Of a DNA stretch of 64,000 bases, positions 13,601 through 27,974 are shown piece by piece (within the stretch, counting starts at the first letter, position 1; each line of letters begins with the position of its first letter). The stretch is from Progne subis subis (taxonomy: Eukaryota; Chordata; Aves; Passeriformes; Hirundinidae). The notes under the pieces were generated by a model that did no database searches, was not told where the DNA came from, and saw only the letters and a list, made by a program, of their open reading frames with translations. The stretch is from assembly GCA_022316685.1 (NCBI GenBank), contig JAKJHU010000764.1, positions 1 through 64,000 on the forward strand, given 5' to 3'. Position numbers and translations under genes: made by a program.

Positions 13601-15256
13601 AGGGCAAGCAGTAATCCCCAAAGAGTGCTTCCACAGAACTGCAACATCCATTACTTTACAGCAGTCCTACTTCCATAAAAACAGATTCATAAAGTGAAAT
13701 GTCATTTCTTTAGGTAATTCTTTTAAAATATATTTTAAAAGACTCAACTCTTAACGAGTCGTGCTCTCAGCATAATTAACAAGTAACCTTTTTTAGCACC
13801 TGACTGTTGCAGACCTGCTGCATTAAATCCAGGTTGATATGTGATTTTCTGGCACCAAAATTGGAAATGTAAGGGTTGGAAAGCCATCAAATATAGGGGC
13901 TGAGGGAAAATCTCATCTATCACTTATGCCTGAACTCTCAGAGTCCCATGTAGACCTCAATATTTTCCCAGCCTCTTTGCAAAACTTCTCACAGGTTATG
14001 CCACAGCCAACCTGTAGATCCTTTAGAAAAGAGAGAGCTGGATCTGAAAAGCATCTCAGAATGATTGGGTGGGTACATTTCTGGAGGGAGTCTTTGTTAT
14101 AATGCTTAAAACAATTGTTCTTTTTCATCTGGGTCATATATTAACCAAAGCATGGTAAAACTATTAAATCAGGCATTTACTAAAAGACCCTCAGAATTGG
14201 TTTAAAAATTGAGTAATTAGACCCATGCTGTGCTGGCATTACTTTTCTGATATTGCTTCCAACTGAAGCCCAGTTTCACTGCAGCACTTTCATTAGCTGC
14301 TCCATGGAAATTAGCTGGGAAAGAAATGCTGTATGTCTTCAATTATATTTTAATAGTAAGGAACAAGTTATTTTCTTCCAGACTCCAAGAGTTAGCAGTA
14401 GAATGTGTAGCATACATAAAATCAGCTTTGCAATCATTTTCATCTGCAGAAGATTGGTTTGCAATAATTTATCTTTGTGAAAGGCTTATAATCAACTGGA
14501 ATTGAGATTTACATAAGATTGGAGTTATTTTAAAAAATAACTGTAATACAAAGTATGGCCTAGCACCTTTTGATGAGCACTATTAGCTGGATTCTGTGAC
14601 TTGAATGAGAGTTTCAAAAAGTGTCTAATAAGAAAGGTATTATAAAACCAAATTAACTGATGTTAATGACTGACAGCCACTAAAAGAAATTCCATCTTAA
14701 ATCCGTTTACTTTGGTACCACATGAAGTACCGAAAAATGTAGCAGTTAAATTGTGTCAATGCTCAAATTTAAAAATAATAAAGGCAATAAAAAGGACAAA
14801 GGAAAAATAACTAAATACCAGGAATACCTGTGGGTGTACAGCTGTCTAAGGGATGTTAAATAATTTAAATTATACCACATCAGAAATAGTGATTAGTTTC
14901 TCTGAATTTTCTTTACTTATATGTACTAGGTACCTGTTTTGTGGACTTTCTTGATTAGAATGTGGATTTTTCCATTTCTACTGAGATTTACTCACAGTGA
15001 ATATATAGAACTTTGAGTCATTGTTCCATTCGTTTTCTATATCCACAGTCTGCAGTACAGGAGCTGGAGGAGGTTTGGAGTTAGACAACAGCTGCAAAAC
15101 AGTTCACATCCAGCCTTATATCTGCATTAATTTTGATAGATCCCTAACATTTCTCAGTGAGTCCATGTAATTTGCTGTCAGCCGTGGAATGCACAAGATT
15201 CCTACAGGGAGGAGGAGGTGGCAGGTGAGCCTGCAAACTTTGATAGCATTGCATGC
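10628..15256. other. Non-coding sequence, no gene seen
   Basis: AT-rich, with scattered short frames lacking domain signatures and a T/G-rich patch near 12810-12860. Nothing else can be supported. Confidence 0.6.
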
Positions 15257-16033
15257 TGTCTTGGTTTGGAAAGACAGGTGTCTGCTAGGGAGAAGCTGGA
15301 GTTCCCCTTAGAATGGAGAATGTAAATCCCCTCCCTCCAAATTATTACAATTTTGCAATTAGGGGCTTTCAGACAAAGATATGGGAATAGGAATAACAGG
15401 GGTTTTTATAAAGAATATTAAAAATACAAATGTAGTAGAACAACAACAACAACAAAAAAAAACCACAAAAGAAACAACAACAACAACAAAAGCAAACAAA
15501 CAAAAATCCTAGAAACTCTGACATAGTTGAAATACAACCTGACACCCTGTTGGTCAGGGGCTGGGAGCAGTGCAGATGAATCCTCCTGCAGTGCCAGCTG
15601 TGGTTCTGCTGGAGCAGAGATGATCCTGGAGAAGGCTCCAGTGCTGGTGAGGTGGCTCCGGGGTTCCTCTGGCAATCCAGGGCACACGGGCTGTGCTGCT
15701 GTTCCCCATCCCAGGTGTGATCCAGGCGGGAATGCCGGGCTCCTCCCCTGGGTGCAGCATCTCCCGCTGGATGCTGGAATTGTCTCAGCCCTGCAGTGAG
15801 CCTGGATGGCCCATGAACAGCAGAGATCCCTGCAGGGAGGGTGGGTCCTGGAAGAGATGAGAGCACTGCCCCAGCTGGTTTAACAGCTGCCCATGGACAG
15901 AAGGCAGCCGCCCCCTGCCCCTGGAGCTGTGAGGGATGGGTTACACCAGAGATAAAGAAAACACCTCCCCAGGCGGTTCCAACAGATGGAAAATAGAATA
16001 CACACTGCTCGTTACATACTGCAACCCAAGACA
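15257..16033 (-). mobile_element. Solo LTR with perfect 5-bp target-site duplication
   Basis: On the minus strand the element starts TGTCTTGGG (ending at 16033) and finishes CCAAGACA (at 15257), so the termini are inverted repeats. CATGC at 15252-15256 is repeated exactly at 16034-16038. A 5-bp duplication fits ERVL-like and some ERV1 or ERVK integrases. The copy carries an A/C-rich simple-repeat expansion (CAA units) at about 15432-15510 that the 46-kb copy lacks. The open frames inside it are not genes. Confidence 0.9.
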
Positions 16034-19000
16034 CATGCCAAAGTTCCCATCCTGCAGCTGTATCCCTTTTCACATTGGTCACTGTGTTTTTACTTGCTGA
16101 CACAAAACCCACAAGGATCAGTGAAGTTTTAGTGGTTTCAGATTTTCATGTTGCTTTTAACACAGCACTGTCCCTATAAAGTCACTGGGTTATTTTCTAG
16201 TTTTATGTATAGCACAAATTCAATTGGGTACCAGAAAGCGTTCACTGGGCAACTTGAGGAGTGCCACCTTTGTGCTACCTCGTTTCCCATAGTTATCACC
16301 TCTTGTTTCTCTGTTCCTCTACACCATCAAATTTCTGTAATCCTTCCAAGCAGGCAGCTTTGAAAGATTAGAAAAAAATTTTTCACTCTAAAGTGGTTAA
16401 ATGGAAATATTGCCATTTATAATGAATTCTGAATTCTCTGTCCAGGAGCTGTTTTGTACCACTTGGATTAACTGTGGAGAGTGGTTACTGTGATTATCCC
16501 ACAGTTAAAGAAAGGAAAAAGAGAGACAAAATTGCAGCACTCACTCAGGAGGAATCACTGAAATTTAGGGATATGCAGCCAACTTTTAATTCACTGTAGC
16601 CCTTGTGTCAAAACATGAGGGGATAATAAACTATCAGCATTTAAGTAAAGTTGACATATTCCACATTTTTGGTGGCACTGACACAGAGCACACATCGGCC
16701 TGGGATAAAGGGCATCACCCCAGTGAGTGTGGGGAAACAACATCCCCAGCAAAATTCTGTGGGAATTTTGGAGTTTAACAGCTGCAGCATCAGAAAAGAC
16801 AAAACTGATGTGGGTTTTTTTTAACTTTTTTTAACTGAAGAAACATTAAATGTCAACAAAATAAGTGTTAGATTGGTCATTCACTGGAGATAGGAATCTG
16901 GTTGTTTTAAGAGTAAAGTAGCAAGGCTTTCTCGTTCAAAATATAACTGGGCAAAATATTCTGATTTCAGGACAAGGAGAAATAAATCCCAGTATTACAG
17001 AGCTTTAAAACTGAAAAAGAGACTGACAAATAACATTTCAGATTTGAATTCTTTTTGGTAACTTCAGTGGTTTGGGAATTACCTGAGAAGGTCTTACAGC
17101 TCCCAAATATACTCAGTGTTTCGCTTTGAGACACATATTTGTGTAATGTCTAAGTATCTTATACTAAGAAAAAAATATTATAAGCTGTTTTTTCCAGTGA
17201 CAAAATTAAAATATAGATGTTCATTTTCAGGTGTCCATGCTTAAACAGACGCTCATAATTAAAAGTAATGTCTTATCATTTCTCTTCTGCAGTAGCTGTT
17301 GCTACTGGAGAAATTATTTATTTACTTTGGAAAGGTATTTTGAAAAACTATATGGGATTATTATGAATGTGCTTACTGTAAATTAGCCTCTCCTGCATGA
17401 CTTTATCAGAGAAACAAAGGCATATTTGGGGTTTTCCTGCTGCCCCACGAGCTTCTGCTCCTGTATTTGTGGGCTTCTAGGAGTCCATCACCCCACAGTG
17501 GCACAAAACTCAAATAGCGATGAATTCTCATAAGAACAGCTTTTGTAACCTATTCCACCTCTACTTTTGAAATTATTTGAAAATAAACAGACATTAAATC
17601 ATTTAATTCTTCCATCATGCAGTAAGTTCCTTAGAGGAAATGTCATTCCCTAAAGTTATACAAAGTGAATATCTGCAAAAAAAGGATGTGCTGAAATTTT
17701 AGGGACGGAAAAAGATGATTACTGATAATACCCTTGTCTGGTTCCCTGTCAACACGTGAGTACTTCACCAGAAACTTGCCAGGGTTTTGTTAGGTCTCAC
17801 TGTAAATAACTCAATGAATCGTTTTCCCTCATGGATTGCTAAGGAAGAATTCCACACTACAGGGGGTTGAATATACTCTTTTTGTTTAATGTCATTCAAT
17901 ACATGAACTACAGACTGTAAATATTTCCCACCTTGGAAAGACTTTTAAAACACTTTCACTGTCGTCATTCCACCCTTTATTCATTATCATCTGAGCATTT
18001 TGAAGGGGTTCAGTATTTTTGTTCACAATGATCTTTCCTGGTCTCACTCCTTTTTTTTTTTTTTTTTAATGCGTGTTTTTGGGATTTTTCTTTAATATGT
18101 ATAATTCTTAGTTGTTTAAAGACATCATACACATTTCCTTTAAAAGTATTGAAAAAAAATCCACCATAAACATTCTCTGTAAGCACTGACATTATGAATA
18201 ATTCTCTCAAGGCTGTTAATCAGAATAGAGATGTAAACATGTGTTCTATTCATTTTAATATATATACGTGGGTAAATGGGTGTGCTTGGAAGAAATTTGA
18301 ATAATTAATACAATATCACTGATTTAGCCCCTTCTCCAGGGACATACCTTTCCTTTAATGTTTTTATTAGGTAATTACATCGTAACAATGCTTAGAGCTC
18401 AGTCCTGATAATAGAAGTAATTGGGGGAAAGTCTTAGTGAAACTGAATTTCTTAAAGACAATGGTATTTAAAAGTCTGTTTCTCTAAATGCGCAAGAATC
18501 TCTTTGCAGGCAATGGAAATGGAACTGCAGCACAAGGGCAAACCTGAAACTTTTGTGTGTGCATCAGCTTTATTGCACGAACTAGCCGAGAACAACAACA
18601 ATGATGGGTCAGGTTTAGATTTTATATCCTGAAAGACATCATAATGCTCTCTTAAGATTATTTTGTGGCACTGTAAAGGTGTCTTGCCTTCAGGGATTTC
18701 CGTTTATGTTTGTGAGCATGTGTGTCATATCTTAATTTGTGTATGCAGGCATAATTGAGCAAAGATTTTTATTTTAAATTTGAATGGTTCTGCAGTCACC
18801 ACTTCCTGTGGAAGTGAATTATGAACTGCAAGTCTGTCAGTAAAACTTCTTTCTTTCATGAGTGTAACTAATTGCTGCAGGTAATTCTGTGTAAGGGGAA
18901 TCTGGGCTGTTTGAAACTTTGGAGATACTGGTTTTCAAGGACTCCTGAACTAAATGCTGCTAGAGAGAACACTGCTTGTTTGGTTGCACTGTGCCTTGCC

Positions 19001-22000
19001 TTGCTGAGCCTGCCAGGTGTTTTAGTGCCTGTTCATAGCAGGTTTTTGCTGCAGTGTTCTTTAGAGTGAAGCATTGGCAGTTTTTGCTCTGAGTGACAGG
19101 GACAATGGATGGGCTTCGTTCCCATTCCCACTGGCCTCCAGGACACAGGAGAGAGCACAGAGGTGCCCTGCAGTTATTGGATCCCTCTGCAGCTTTCTGA
19201 TAGATGCCCTGACAAACCCTGGAGAGCTCTGAAAGCTCATTTTATCTCCACTTACATCTAGCCTTGATCCACCTAGGCAGCACTTATTTAATTCAAGAGC
19301 CAATTTTTCCTTAATATTGGGAAAACTTGTGTGCTCTTTAGCTAACTCTGGGATGGATGGTGATGGAGCGTTGCTTTTGCTCCAGTCCCACCAAATCCAT
19401 CAGTTCCTTCCCAATTGCTGTGAGTCCGAAATGAAGAGCAGTAAATTGCTTTTGTTTCTCTCACTGTGCCCAGGTATTGAAACAGGAATGATTTATGAAC
19501 TGCAGGGTGGAACCCTGTGGAGCAAATACCTGCAGAAAAGTCCCTTTGGGTGCTGTGTTGTTGTTCCTCTGGCCTGTGCCAAGGCAAAGCTGGTACTTCC
19601 CTGTCCTGCTGATGCTTAATTCTGGGTGAACCAAACCAACAGTGGCATTGCCCTTCTTAAATTATTATTACTGCATCAAATGCTATAAATAAATAACAAA
19701 CTGATTAATCAGGAGTCTTGAAAGTGAAGGCTTTTTGATCCAATAGGATTGCAGTGTAAATATTTGACCAAAGTACATGAAAATTAATATTTGATGAAAG
19801 ACAATAATATACACCTTTCTCTCCAAGTTTAAATGAATTGAATGAAGACAGAAATTGCAATAAGAAGAACAAAGCAGAAAGAATCCTGGTATCAGATAAA
19901 AGATCTGAAGTCTCAGGAAAAACAAAAGCTGTCATTTTATCACTGTTGCCATCTTTTTACCAAATATTACAGTATTTTAGCTTATGCCACCATCTACTGG
20001 TCACCAGCTCGAAGTGTTCAGCTCACTCTCCAGCAGATTCCCTAAGGTTTTCACATACGTGTCTGCTCTTGACCTCAGCTTTAGGAATAGATCTTTTAAA
20101 AGCCTTTTTGCATTGGCATAAAAATGAAAATTGGATAGAGTGGTGAAAATTGCCTCTTGATTAGACACACGCTTTTGAAAACTTCACCAACTCATATTTC
20201 TGTGTGCAGTGTTGGAGCTGGTGGGAGTCACCTGTTGCTAGAAACTTTGGTGTAAATGTTAAATTTTAATTAATGTCTTGCATGTACATTGAGGGTTCCC
20301 ATGGCAGCTGCTTCATTTATAATTCATAAGATTTTTATCCTTTGGCATGAATTCATGTCTTGCATGTGCCACAACTAAAGAACAGGGTTCTGGTGTTAAC
20401 AATCTATTTTACCCTCAACTTCTGCTTTCTCAATAAGCCGAAACAGAGAAATGCCAAGACATGGTTCTTAAAATGTCAGGCCTTTAGATAAACTTCTGCA
20501 GAATTTACAATCCGTTACTATGAATTTGGGGTCTTGGCAAGCATTTTCACTCGCTGCGTGTGAGAAATTGGATGATACGGCACCGAGTTCTGCATGACTG
20601 GGGAGGGAATGATGTAATTCTGGTGATGTATGGATGTATTTTGTGTAAGCCATGAAGTTTACAAGCATACACCAAACAAATATAAGAGCCTGTGATGTGA
20701 TGTCACATTTTTGACTGGTGACCTAGAGATTCTTCCTCAGCCCTGGCTGTTACTGGCTTTCCTTTCCCTCTCTCCCCCAGAGAAGGACCTTCCTTTCCAG
20801 CAGGAGAAGCAGAAGCAAGTAGTCAGCCTTGTGAGAAATCTCTACCAGCAAAGCAGTTTATCACTTTTGAACGTTAGCCAGAGTGAGGCAGGAATTGTGG
20901 CAGAAGTCTCCCTCCTGTCCTACCTTTGGGTGGCTTCAGCAAGATCAAAGGATGTTCTTTGCCCCAGCACGAGTCCTGGATTCTGTTTCTGTGCACAGCC
21001 TGGGACATTTGTCCTGAAGGCCCCAAGTTTGAGGACTGGGCTTGAGTTCCTTTCACCTGGGAGAATGCAGAACACTTCACAGCCCTCGCTGAGTTCAGGA
21101 GTGGGTTAAGTCGTCACCACAGACAAAACCACTTTCACTTCAGAGGACCCCCGTGAACTTAAGCCAGTAATTCATTAATGGAAATGGAAGCCTTTATTAC
21201 AGACTTTAATTTCCATGTTGCTATAACCACAAATGAGTGTGTGAGAGTCCATCCCTGACTACGCCTGAGTGCCTCATCCACCTCCCATCCCCTGGCCTGT
21301 GCCCTGGCAGTCTCTGAGGTGACAGCAGCACCCGAGCCTCCTCTCACCGTGGCACACTCCGCACCACAGTTTCTATAGTGATAACTTCAGGGCTTCCTGG
21401 TAATGGACACAGCCAATTAATTTCCTGCCTGTCCTTTTTTCCTTGCTTAGCCTTACTAATGCCAAAACTAAATGTCAAGTAGGAAAATCTGTTTTGTCCC
21501 TCCAGCTTAGAAACAGTAGATAGGGATAAAATCTAAGCCAAACATTGCGTCTCTGGTGATTTCACGTATGACTAATTGCAATTTGGAAGCATATATGCTT
21601 TTAATTAAGCTCTATTTTTTACAGGCAGAACGTACTCAGGACTGCAGTGGTGAGCACCCTTAGGGTTGTCAGGCTGTAAATTCCACTCTAAAAATTGATC
21701 TGATAAGAGAGTTGGGGCGGGGTGGGGGGGGAGCGTTTCCTCCGTGCTGTCTTTTCCAGGCTCCACCTGAGGGAGAAAATAATCTGGTGTCAGGTCTTTA
21801 AAAAGCTGGAGGGTATCCCTGCAGTCACACACCTCACGGGCAATTTGTCCTGCGGTGAATCACGAAGGTTTGGCATGGTAATGTCCTGTCCAGTAGCAGC
21901 TCTGAGACTGCAGAGCAGGGAATCAAGGCAGTCCGATGCTGAGCCAGATTTGTAGCTAAATTGTTATTCCTTGTGATAAGTGCTCTTGCCTCCAATTTGT

Positions 22001-23302
22001 CACTGCAGCGGGCTGGTGCATGCATCACTCTGACAGGTACTCTTTATGGCAGCGTTTCTGCAGCTGGGTCAGGGAGGTTGATGGGTAATTTGTGCTTGGA
22101 AGGCCAGAAAGCAGGATAATGGGAAGGGAGGTGATTTTGAGTGGTTCTGTCCAAGAGTTCATTGATCTACTGGTGTGGATTACGATACGGCGCATCCACA
22201 GGCACAGAGCTGCCAGCCCCACTTACACTGGGTTTTGTGAAAGAAAAACCCCGATTCATGACTTGAAAATAATGTCTTTGTTTTTGACACTCCTCTCTAG
22301 GAAAATTCAATCCTGATTGGCTGTGGGGTTTTCTGAATCCCTAGGCAAAGTCCAAGATTTTTTTTCCTGAAAAAAGTAATCAGGATATATTGGGGGAAAA
22401 AAGGTGCTTTGCTTCATTACTATGAATTTAAGCATTCATTATGGCTACAATAATAGCAGAGAGATCACAGAGAACATGGAAATGGCATTAATGACCCTTA
22501 GCAGGAAACCATGCTGTAAAGTTGATAGGGACCTGTGAGTGATTTGCATATAAGTGCCAGTCAATAAGATGGTAATTGTTCACTCACAATTTTGGAATGG
22601 AACGAGTGGTGTTCACACAATTAAGGCTTTAAGCATGCAGCTGATTAAGGAGGATCAGTTTGCAAACCTCTCCTGTTTAAAGTGATCGGGTTTGAAGAAT
22701 GGCGTCTTTCATCAAATGATTAGCTGGATCATTTGGAATGGCAGCAGAGGTGACTGGAGTGTGCACTTGGAAGCACTGAAATACCTGAGAGGTTTAAAAG
22801 CTGGTGGATACTGCCCAGCGACCAACCTTGCTGGCTTTGTTTTCATAACACCTTCCCTTGTATCGCCTTGGCCCCAGCCCAAGGAATCCTTGGGTAAATA
22901 CACCTGGCTCTCCTAAAGCTTCAGGAACTGATCTTCAGCCCTCAGGGAAGGCAGTCAGGGCACTCTGCAGTTAAATACAGGCCCACAAGGAGCCATCACT
23001 CACATCCTACACGGAGCATCAGCTGATGCTGCTGATTCCTGGGACAATGAAGCAGAAATTCACTGGCCTGTCACTTATGGGGCTGGGCATCAGCACAGGC
23101 AGGATTCAACTGCTCACAGGGTTCAACTGCTCAAAACTCTTCTCCTTTCTATTTCCTTTTCCATTCTCAGGTCCCAGTATAGTCTGTGAATTAAAAATGT
23201 TACCAGTCAGAAGATGGTCTTACATGTGGACCAGTGTCTTTTACTGAGAGTGATTAAAGTCCAGAATGAATCTTGAAGATAAAAGTAGCAAAGTCTTTCT
23301 GG
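16034..23302. other. Non-coding sequence, no gene seen
   Basis: Mixed AT-rich DNA with somewhat GC-richer islands at about 19.0-19.6 and 20.7-22.1 kb. The frames there (up to 132 codons) have no recognisable domains and overlap on both strands. The islands may be old repeats, but no specific family can be named. Confidence 0.55.
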
Positions 23303-23366
23303 TTTTTTTTTTTTTTTTTTTTGTTTTTGTTTTTGTTTTTTTTTTTTTTTTTTCTTTTTTTCTACA
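23303..23366. repeat. T-rich simple repeat with TTTTTG units
   Basis: Two long T runs bracket three TTTTTG units, followed by a short C-interrupted T tail. No element body is recognisable beside it. Confidence 0.9.
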
Positions 23367-23819
23367 GCTATTCTTTTTCTTCCTTTGTTTTCATTCATTG
23401 ACTGCCACTGACATGAAGTGATTGACCAAGTTAGGCATACAACCTTGAAGCACTGCTAATGAATTCCTAAATACACGGAGAGGGTGATCACAAGCATGCT
23501 GTAAGCATAGAGAAACATTCCATGAAGTCATCATTTTGTCTTTCAAACAGCATTTTGGCTCCTGAGGAAACCCTAGATGGAAGAAAAGCACAAAACACTC
23601 AGAACCCTCAGAGAGGTTCCCAGCATGAAGGAGAGAGCTGGGATTTGTTGGGTTGTTGTGGTGTGTCACTGCTCTGTTGGGAGCCCCAGAGGCTCAGGTG
23701 TGCTCCAGCTCCTCTGTGACCTGTCAGGGGGTGGCAGTGATGCCTCGGGAAGGCTGACCTGGAAAAAAGACTGGACAGAGCTAGAGAATGAATTAGATAT
23801 CTATTGAGGGGTCTTTAGG

Positions 23820-24175
23820 GTACACCTTGGGCAGGATGAGAGCCTGACCAGGGCTGCACCCAAGGTGGCCACAAAATGGACAAATGGTCACGAGGTCTCA
23901 CACTTTGGTCAGTTTTGGTCCATTTGCACATTGGGATTTAATTGTCCAATTCCAGCTCCAGGCTGTGAGGTCTCATCCTTCTTGTTCCTCCCTCCAGCCA
24001 CCCTTGTTTGTGCTTTGGGGCTGAAAGTTGTCCTTGGTGTGCAGCAGGAACAGGATTTGTTTTGTGTCCCTGCTGTGTGCAGAGAGCTGAGTGACCCTGA
24101 GTGTGAGCTCAGAGCTGCACCTGGGCAGCACAGAACATGGAACACATGGAAGATAAAATTTAAGGTGTCAGCAGG
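23820..24175 (-). mobile_element. Probable LTR fragment
   Basis: The block contains GGTCACGAGGTCTCACACTT followed by TTTTGGTCCATTTGCACATT, a pair of motifs I associate with an avian LTR read in antisense. It is GC-richer than its surroundings. The ends are not resolved and no target duplication was identified. The plus- and minus-strand ORFs across it look like repeat by-products. Confidence 0.4.
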
Positions 24176-26713
24176 GCATTGATGGAGGTGTTTTATCCCT
24201 CTTTGGAGCCCTTTGGTTCACGTTCGTCTTCGCAAATCTCCTGTGAGGTTGTCTCAATTAACCCTGGGTGGGGGTTTTCAGTGGGTGAGGAACACACCAG
24301 AAAGTTGTTAGGTGATCCTAGAGCCAGGCTTTAAGGATGGTCTCTCTCTAAGGACCTCAGTGCTGGGATAATTCATACTTATATCAATCACCTTAAAAGT
24401 TTCAAGACTGAAGGTATAGATTTGTTTAAAATGGGAGCTTGCACTAATGATAGCAGATAAAACGCATCAACAGACCAAGTTTAAAAGTTCTTTCACGTCT
24501 ATTTGCATTAATTATTAAATTAATTACACTCATCTTACTGCAGGTAAAGCTTAAATGTCCTCTTAGATTTCTAGTGCTTGTAAGAGTCTTTTTCATATTT
24601 ACTCCATAAAGTCTTAAACGTTCTTATGGAAAAGAAATATCCTACAAATTGAATCACCATTCTTCAAAATAAAAGCTTGAGAAATTGTTATGGAGGAATC
24701 ACAGAGCATGTTCTGGATAAGGTAAGTGGAAAGAATTAATCTCTCTCAAACTCTGGTGATCAGAAACTACTTTATTATATCTAGGACATATAGTATAATG
24801 CATGTCAGAACAGAACATAAATTCCTTTGACATAAAATTACAGTGTTTAATGAAAATGAGCTACAGATGGATGGAACTTCTCCTGAATCCTCTGTCAATC
24901 CCATACAATTCTGAGAATAGTTGGCAATAATAAATATGGAGGAAAAGTTAAGATCTTTTACTCAATTTTACACATCATTTACTGTTCCTGTACAAGTTTC
25001 CTTTTAAAAATGGACATTTTTCCAATGTCACATGCAGTGGTATCAAGGAAAAGCTAGTTTGGGAGTTGTTTGGGCTGCTCAAAGTGAGCAGCTTGGGCAA
25101 TACTTGGCCCACTAAATCCACAAGCTCCCTTCTCAAAAACAACTGCACACTTTTCTTCCTGAAAACTTATATAATTTAGTTTCATATTAATTACAGGATG
25201 CACAGGGAGACATTCTGTTTCATAAAGGAACTCAATAAAAGAACTTAATTTTGTTACATAAAGAAAAATTTACCAGTGAGAGAAAGCTCACAGAGAACCA
25301 GCAAGGCAAAGTGAGTTCATGAATCTGCCAGGAAGTTTTTGAGTACATGAAGTGGATTTTTGTGTCTCTTAAATCTTGTTTTGATAGGAAAAATCTGAAG
25401 GCACTCTCACTCCTGTTACAGCAATAGTGTGGTGGGTACCAACCACTTCCTTGTGCTTGAGGTGTATTCCTAACTAGAATTCCCTGTTTTAGTGCTTAGC
25501 TGATAGAATAGCTAGAGCATGTGGGAACAAAAGCCAAAATTCTGACTTTCAGATCTCCTCAGAGCCATAAAATGGAGTGCACATGAGAATATTCTCACAT
25601 CTAATGAGGATGTTCTGGTTTCACGCAGACTGCATAAGCTGAGGGCTGAAAGCACCTAAATACATTTCCTTGCTTCTAATACCAGACATTTGGAATATTT
25701 TACAGCTGAAAGCATCTCCATTTTTAATTGTTTCATTTCTTAAGGTAAAAATAAAAGGAAGGTGTTTTGGGGAAGTTTCGTTTTGATCTGGCTGCATACT
25801 GATCCCATTTATTATGTCTTAGTTTTCATAGAACTCCTTGAAGCTTTTCTGAAGTTTTATTTGCACTTCGACTCAGAATATTTTTCTTCTTTTAAAAGTT
25901 CCAATAATGCCAGCTTTATATCTGTATCAGTACATACTTCATTAAATTATTGAGCAGCCTTGTTATTATGAACTTGAGATAAATCCTCTGCTGCGTCTAT
26001 CTCTGTGTAGGGACACACGGGCCAATAATTAATGAAAGCAAAACTGCTTCTGCCAGGTGGGCTTCGAGAAACAATCTTGGCAATAAATATGAACTTCAGT
26101 AGATATATCTCACCATTGATTCATAAAGTCTTTGTGAGCAACAGAAAACATTTGCATGACCCCAAGAGGATTTTTACACCTTGGCATTGCCAGGTTGGAA
26201 AAATCTATTTGCATATGACATTTATTTGAAGATTTAGAAAGCTGAGAAAGATGAAATATTCTGTTAGATTTAGTTTGTTTTCTGTTTGCCGATTAGATTT
26301 TCTGTAGTACATTGTTGGGGAGAAGAGAGAGGGAGGTTAAAGGGTTTTTTCACCATGTTCTCCTTCTTAAAATGGTGCTGCAACTGCCATTTAGGGTTAT
26401 ATTTTTTTATTGAATTACCTTACTGTGTAATGACCAGAGTCTATTTCTTTTCTCTTCTTCCTCCAGTATGATTTTGCAAGTGAATTACTTTGAAAGCTGA
26501 AAATCATATTCGTTTCTTTGCTTCAAGAAGTTTAATTTACAGTCATTTGGGTTAAAAAAAAAAAAACAACTTATGACTAGTCGTTCATCTGAGTATTTTC
26601 GATGTACCTAATGAGTTAATGGCATATTTTAATCCACAAATCATATTTACACATCGAGTTTACAGCATAAGTCTCTTGGGCAGAAAATATTGCATGATAG
26701 TCTTCTGATATTG

Positions 26714-26749
26714 TTGTTCAAAATGTTGTTCAAAATGTTGTTCAAAATA
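26714..26749. repeat. Three-copy 12-bp tandem repeat
   Basis: TTGTTCAAAATG occurs three times head to tail, with only the last base of the third copy changed. Confidence 0.9.
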
Positions 26750-27974
26750 CCTGTCAATATCTAGATTTTTTGGTTCATTTATATTCTTAAGAGAGGAACA
26801 GTGTGACTGGATCATGGTTTGTCCTTTGCAGCAATTTCTGCACTGAAATTCAAAGCTATTGATTGAGTTTTGTTCAAGCAGAATTCTCAGTGGGCAGTTC
26901 AGCTGAGAACTGAAACTGGAATTTCAAAGCGTGGCCATTCCTATGGCTTTACAAAAATCCACCCCGGGCTGGGAAAGCATCAGCTGGGCTCTGAGCTTGT
27001 GCCTGCGCTGTAATTTATGCCAATGGAAGGTCTGCATTAGCATCAGTGAGCTACTACTGAGTGCTAAGGTCAGCTGTGCATTTCATACTTCAGCTGCAGA
27101 GGCAGAATTTTATTGCTTTTCACAGTCATGGTGCAGTGAAAAAGGTGCTTTATGATGCCACAGACAATTAATTGAGGTACATTACCTAGAAACTAAAAAG
27201 GTCACACGTGGAACATAATTGACACCTCATAACCCCTATTAATGATTACAGAAATGCAAATTAGTACTTTTCAGTTTCCAACAAGTAGCATAATTCTTCT
27301 CCAGCTTTGAATTATGTTTCCATTTGCTTACAATCTTTACTCTTTAAAATGTTTCATTTACCTTTCCTTTTAAAGTAACCTCAGTCTACACCGAAAGTTA
27401 TACTCCATATAAATTATACTATTCAGAAGAAGTCTATTAAGCTGCAATTATTTTTCTGTGCAATAGGCATAGAGAGAAAGAACTGATACAAATCACACAT
27501 GTAATGCTTCAGCAACCTCCCTTCAAGGCTACACATGCTAAAACCTTTATGGGATTGCAGAAAAATGTTTTTCCTTCCTTATGAAGACAAACTTGAAAAT
27601 CTAAGAGAATTTAATGTACTAAAGAATGGATTCCACCTTTATTGGAAGATGTTTTGTTGTTATTAAGCAAGGTGCAATCCTAGCACAGAGGATGGGGAGT
27701 TGATAACTGAGGGTTAGCTACTAGATTTGCTCCAGTTTATGTCCAGTTGTGTGTGTCCACTTACATACTCAAATCCTGCTGATTTTACGGCAAATAATGC
27801 TACAGTTTTTTGGTACTTTCTGGTGATTATTGTGTTAAAACATCATAGCATGGCATCAAGATGTGACATCACTAAACTGTGAGATTTCCTCTCCTCCCTG
27901 GCTGTAACATTTTTTTGTGTTCACCAAGACCAGAGAAACATTCAGTAGAGTGTGAAAATTCTTTAAAAGATAAT

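Noticed and set aside
15527..15799. 90-codon frame whose translation recurs almost unchanged at 46671-46943
   Set aside because: Both copies lie inside solo LTRs of one family and read opposite to the LTR orientation. The shared frame reflects DNA identity, not a gene.
20711..21109. 132-codon plus-strand frame following a pyrimidine tract and CCCCCAG
   Set aside because: The acceptor-like site has no matching donor in frame, the protein is unrecognisable and a competing antisense frame exists.
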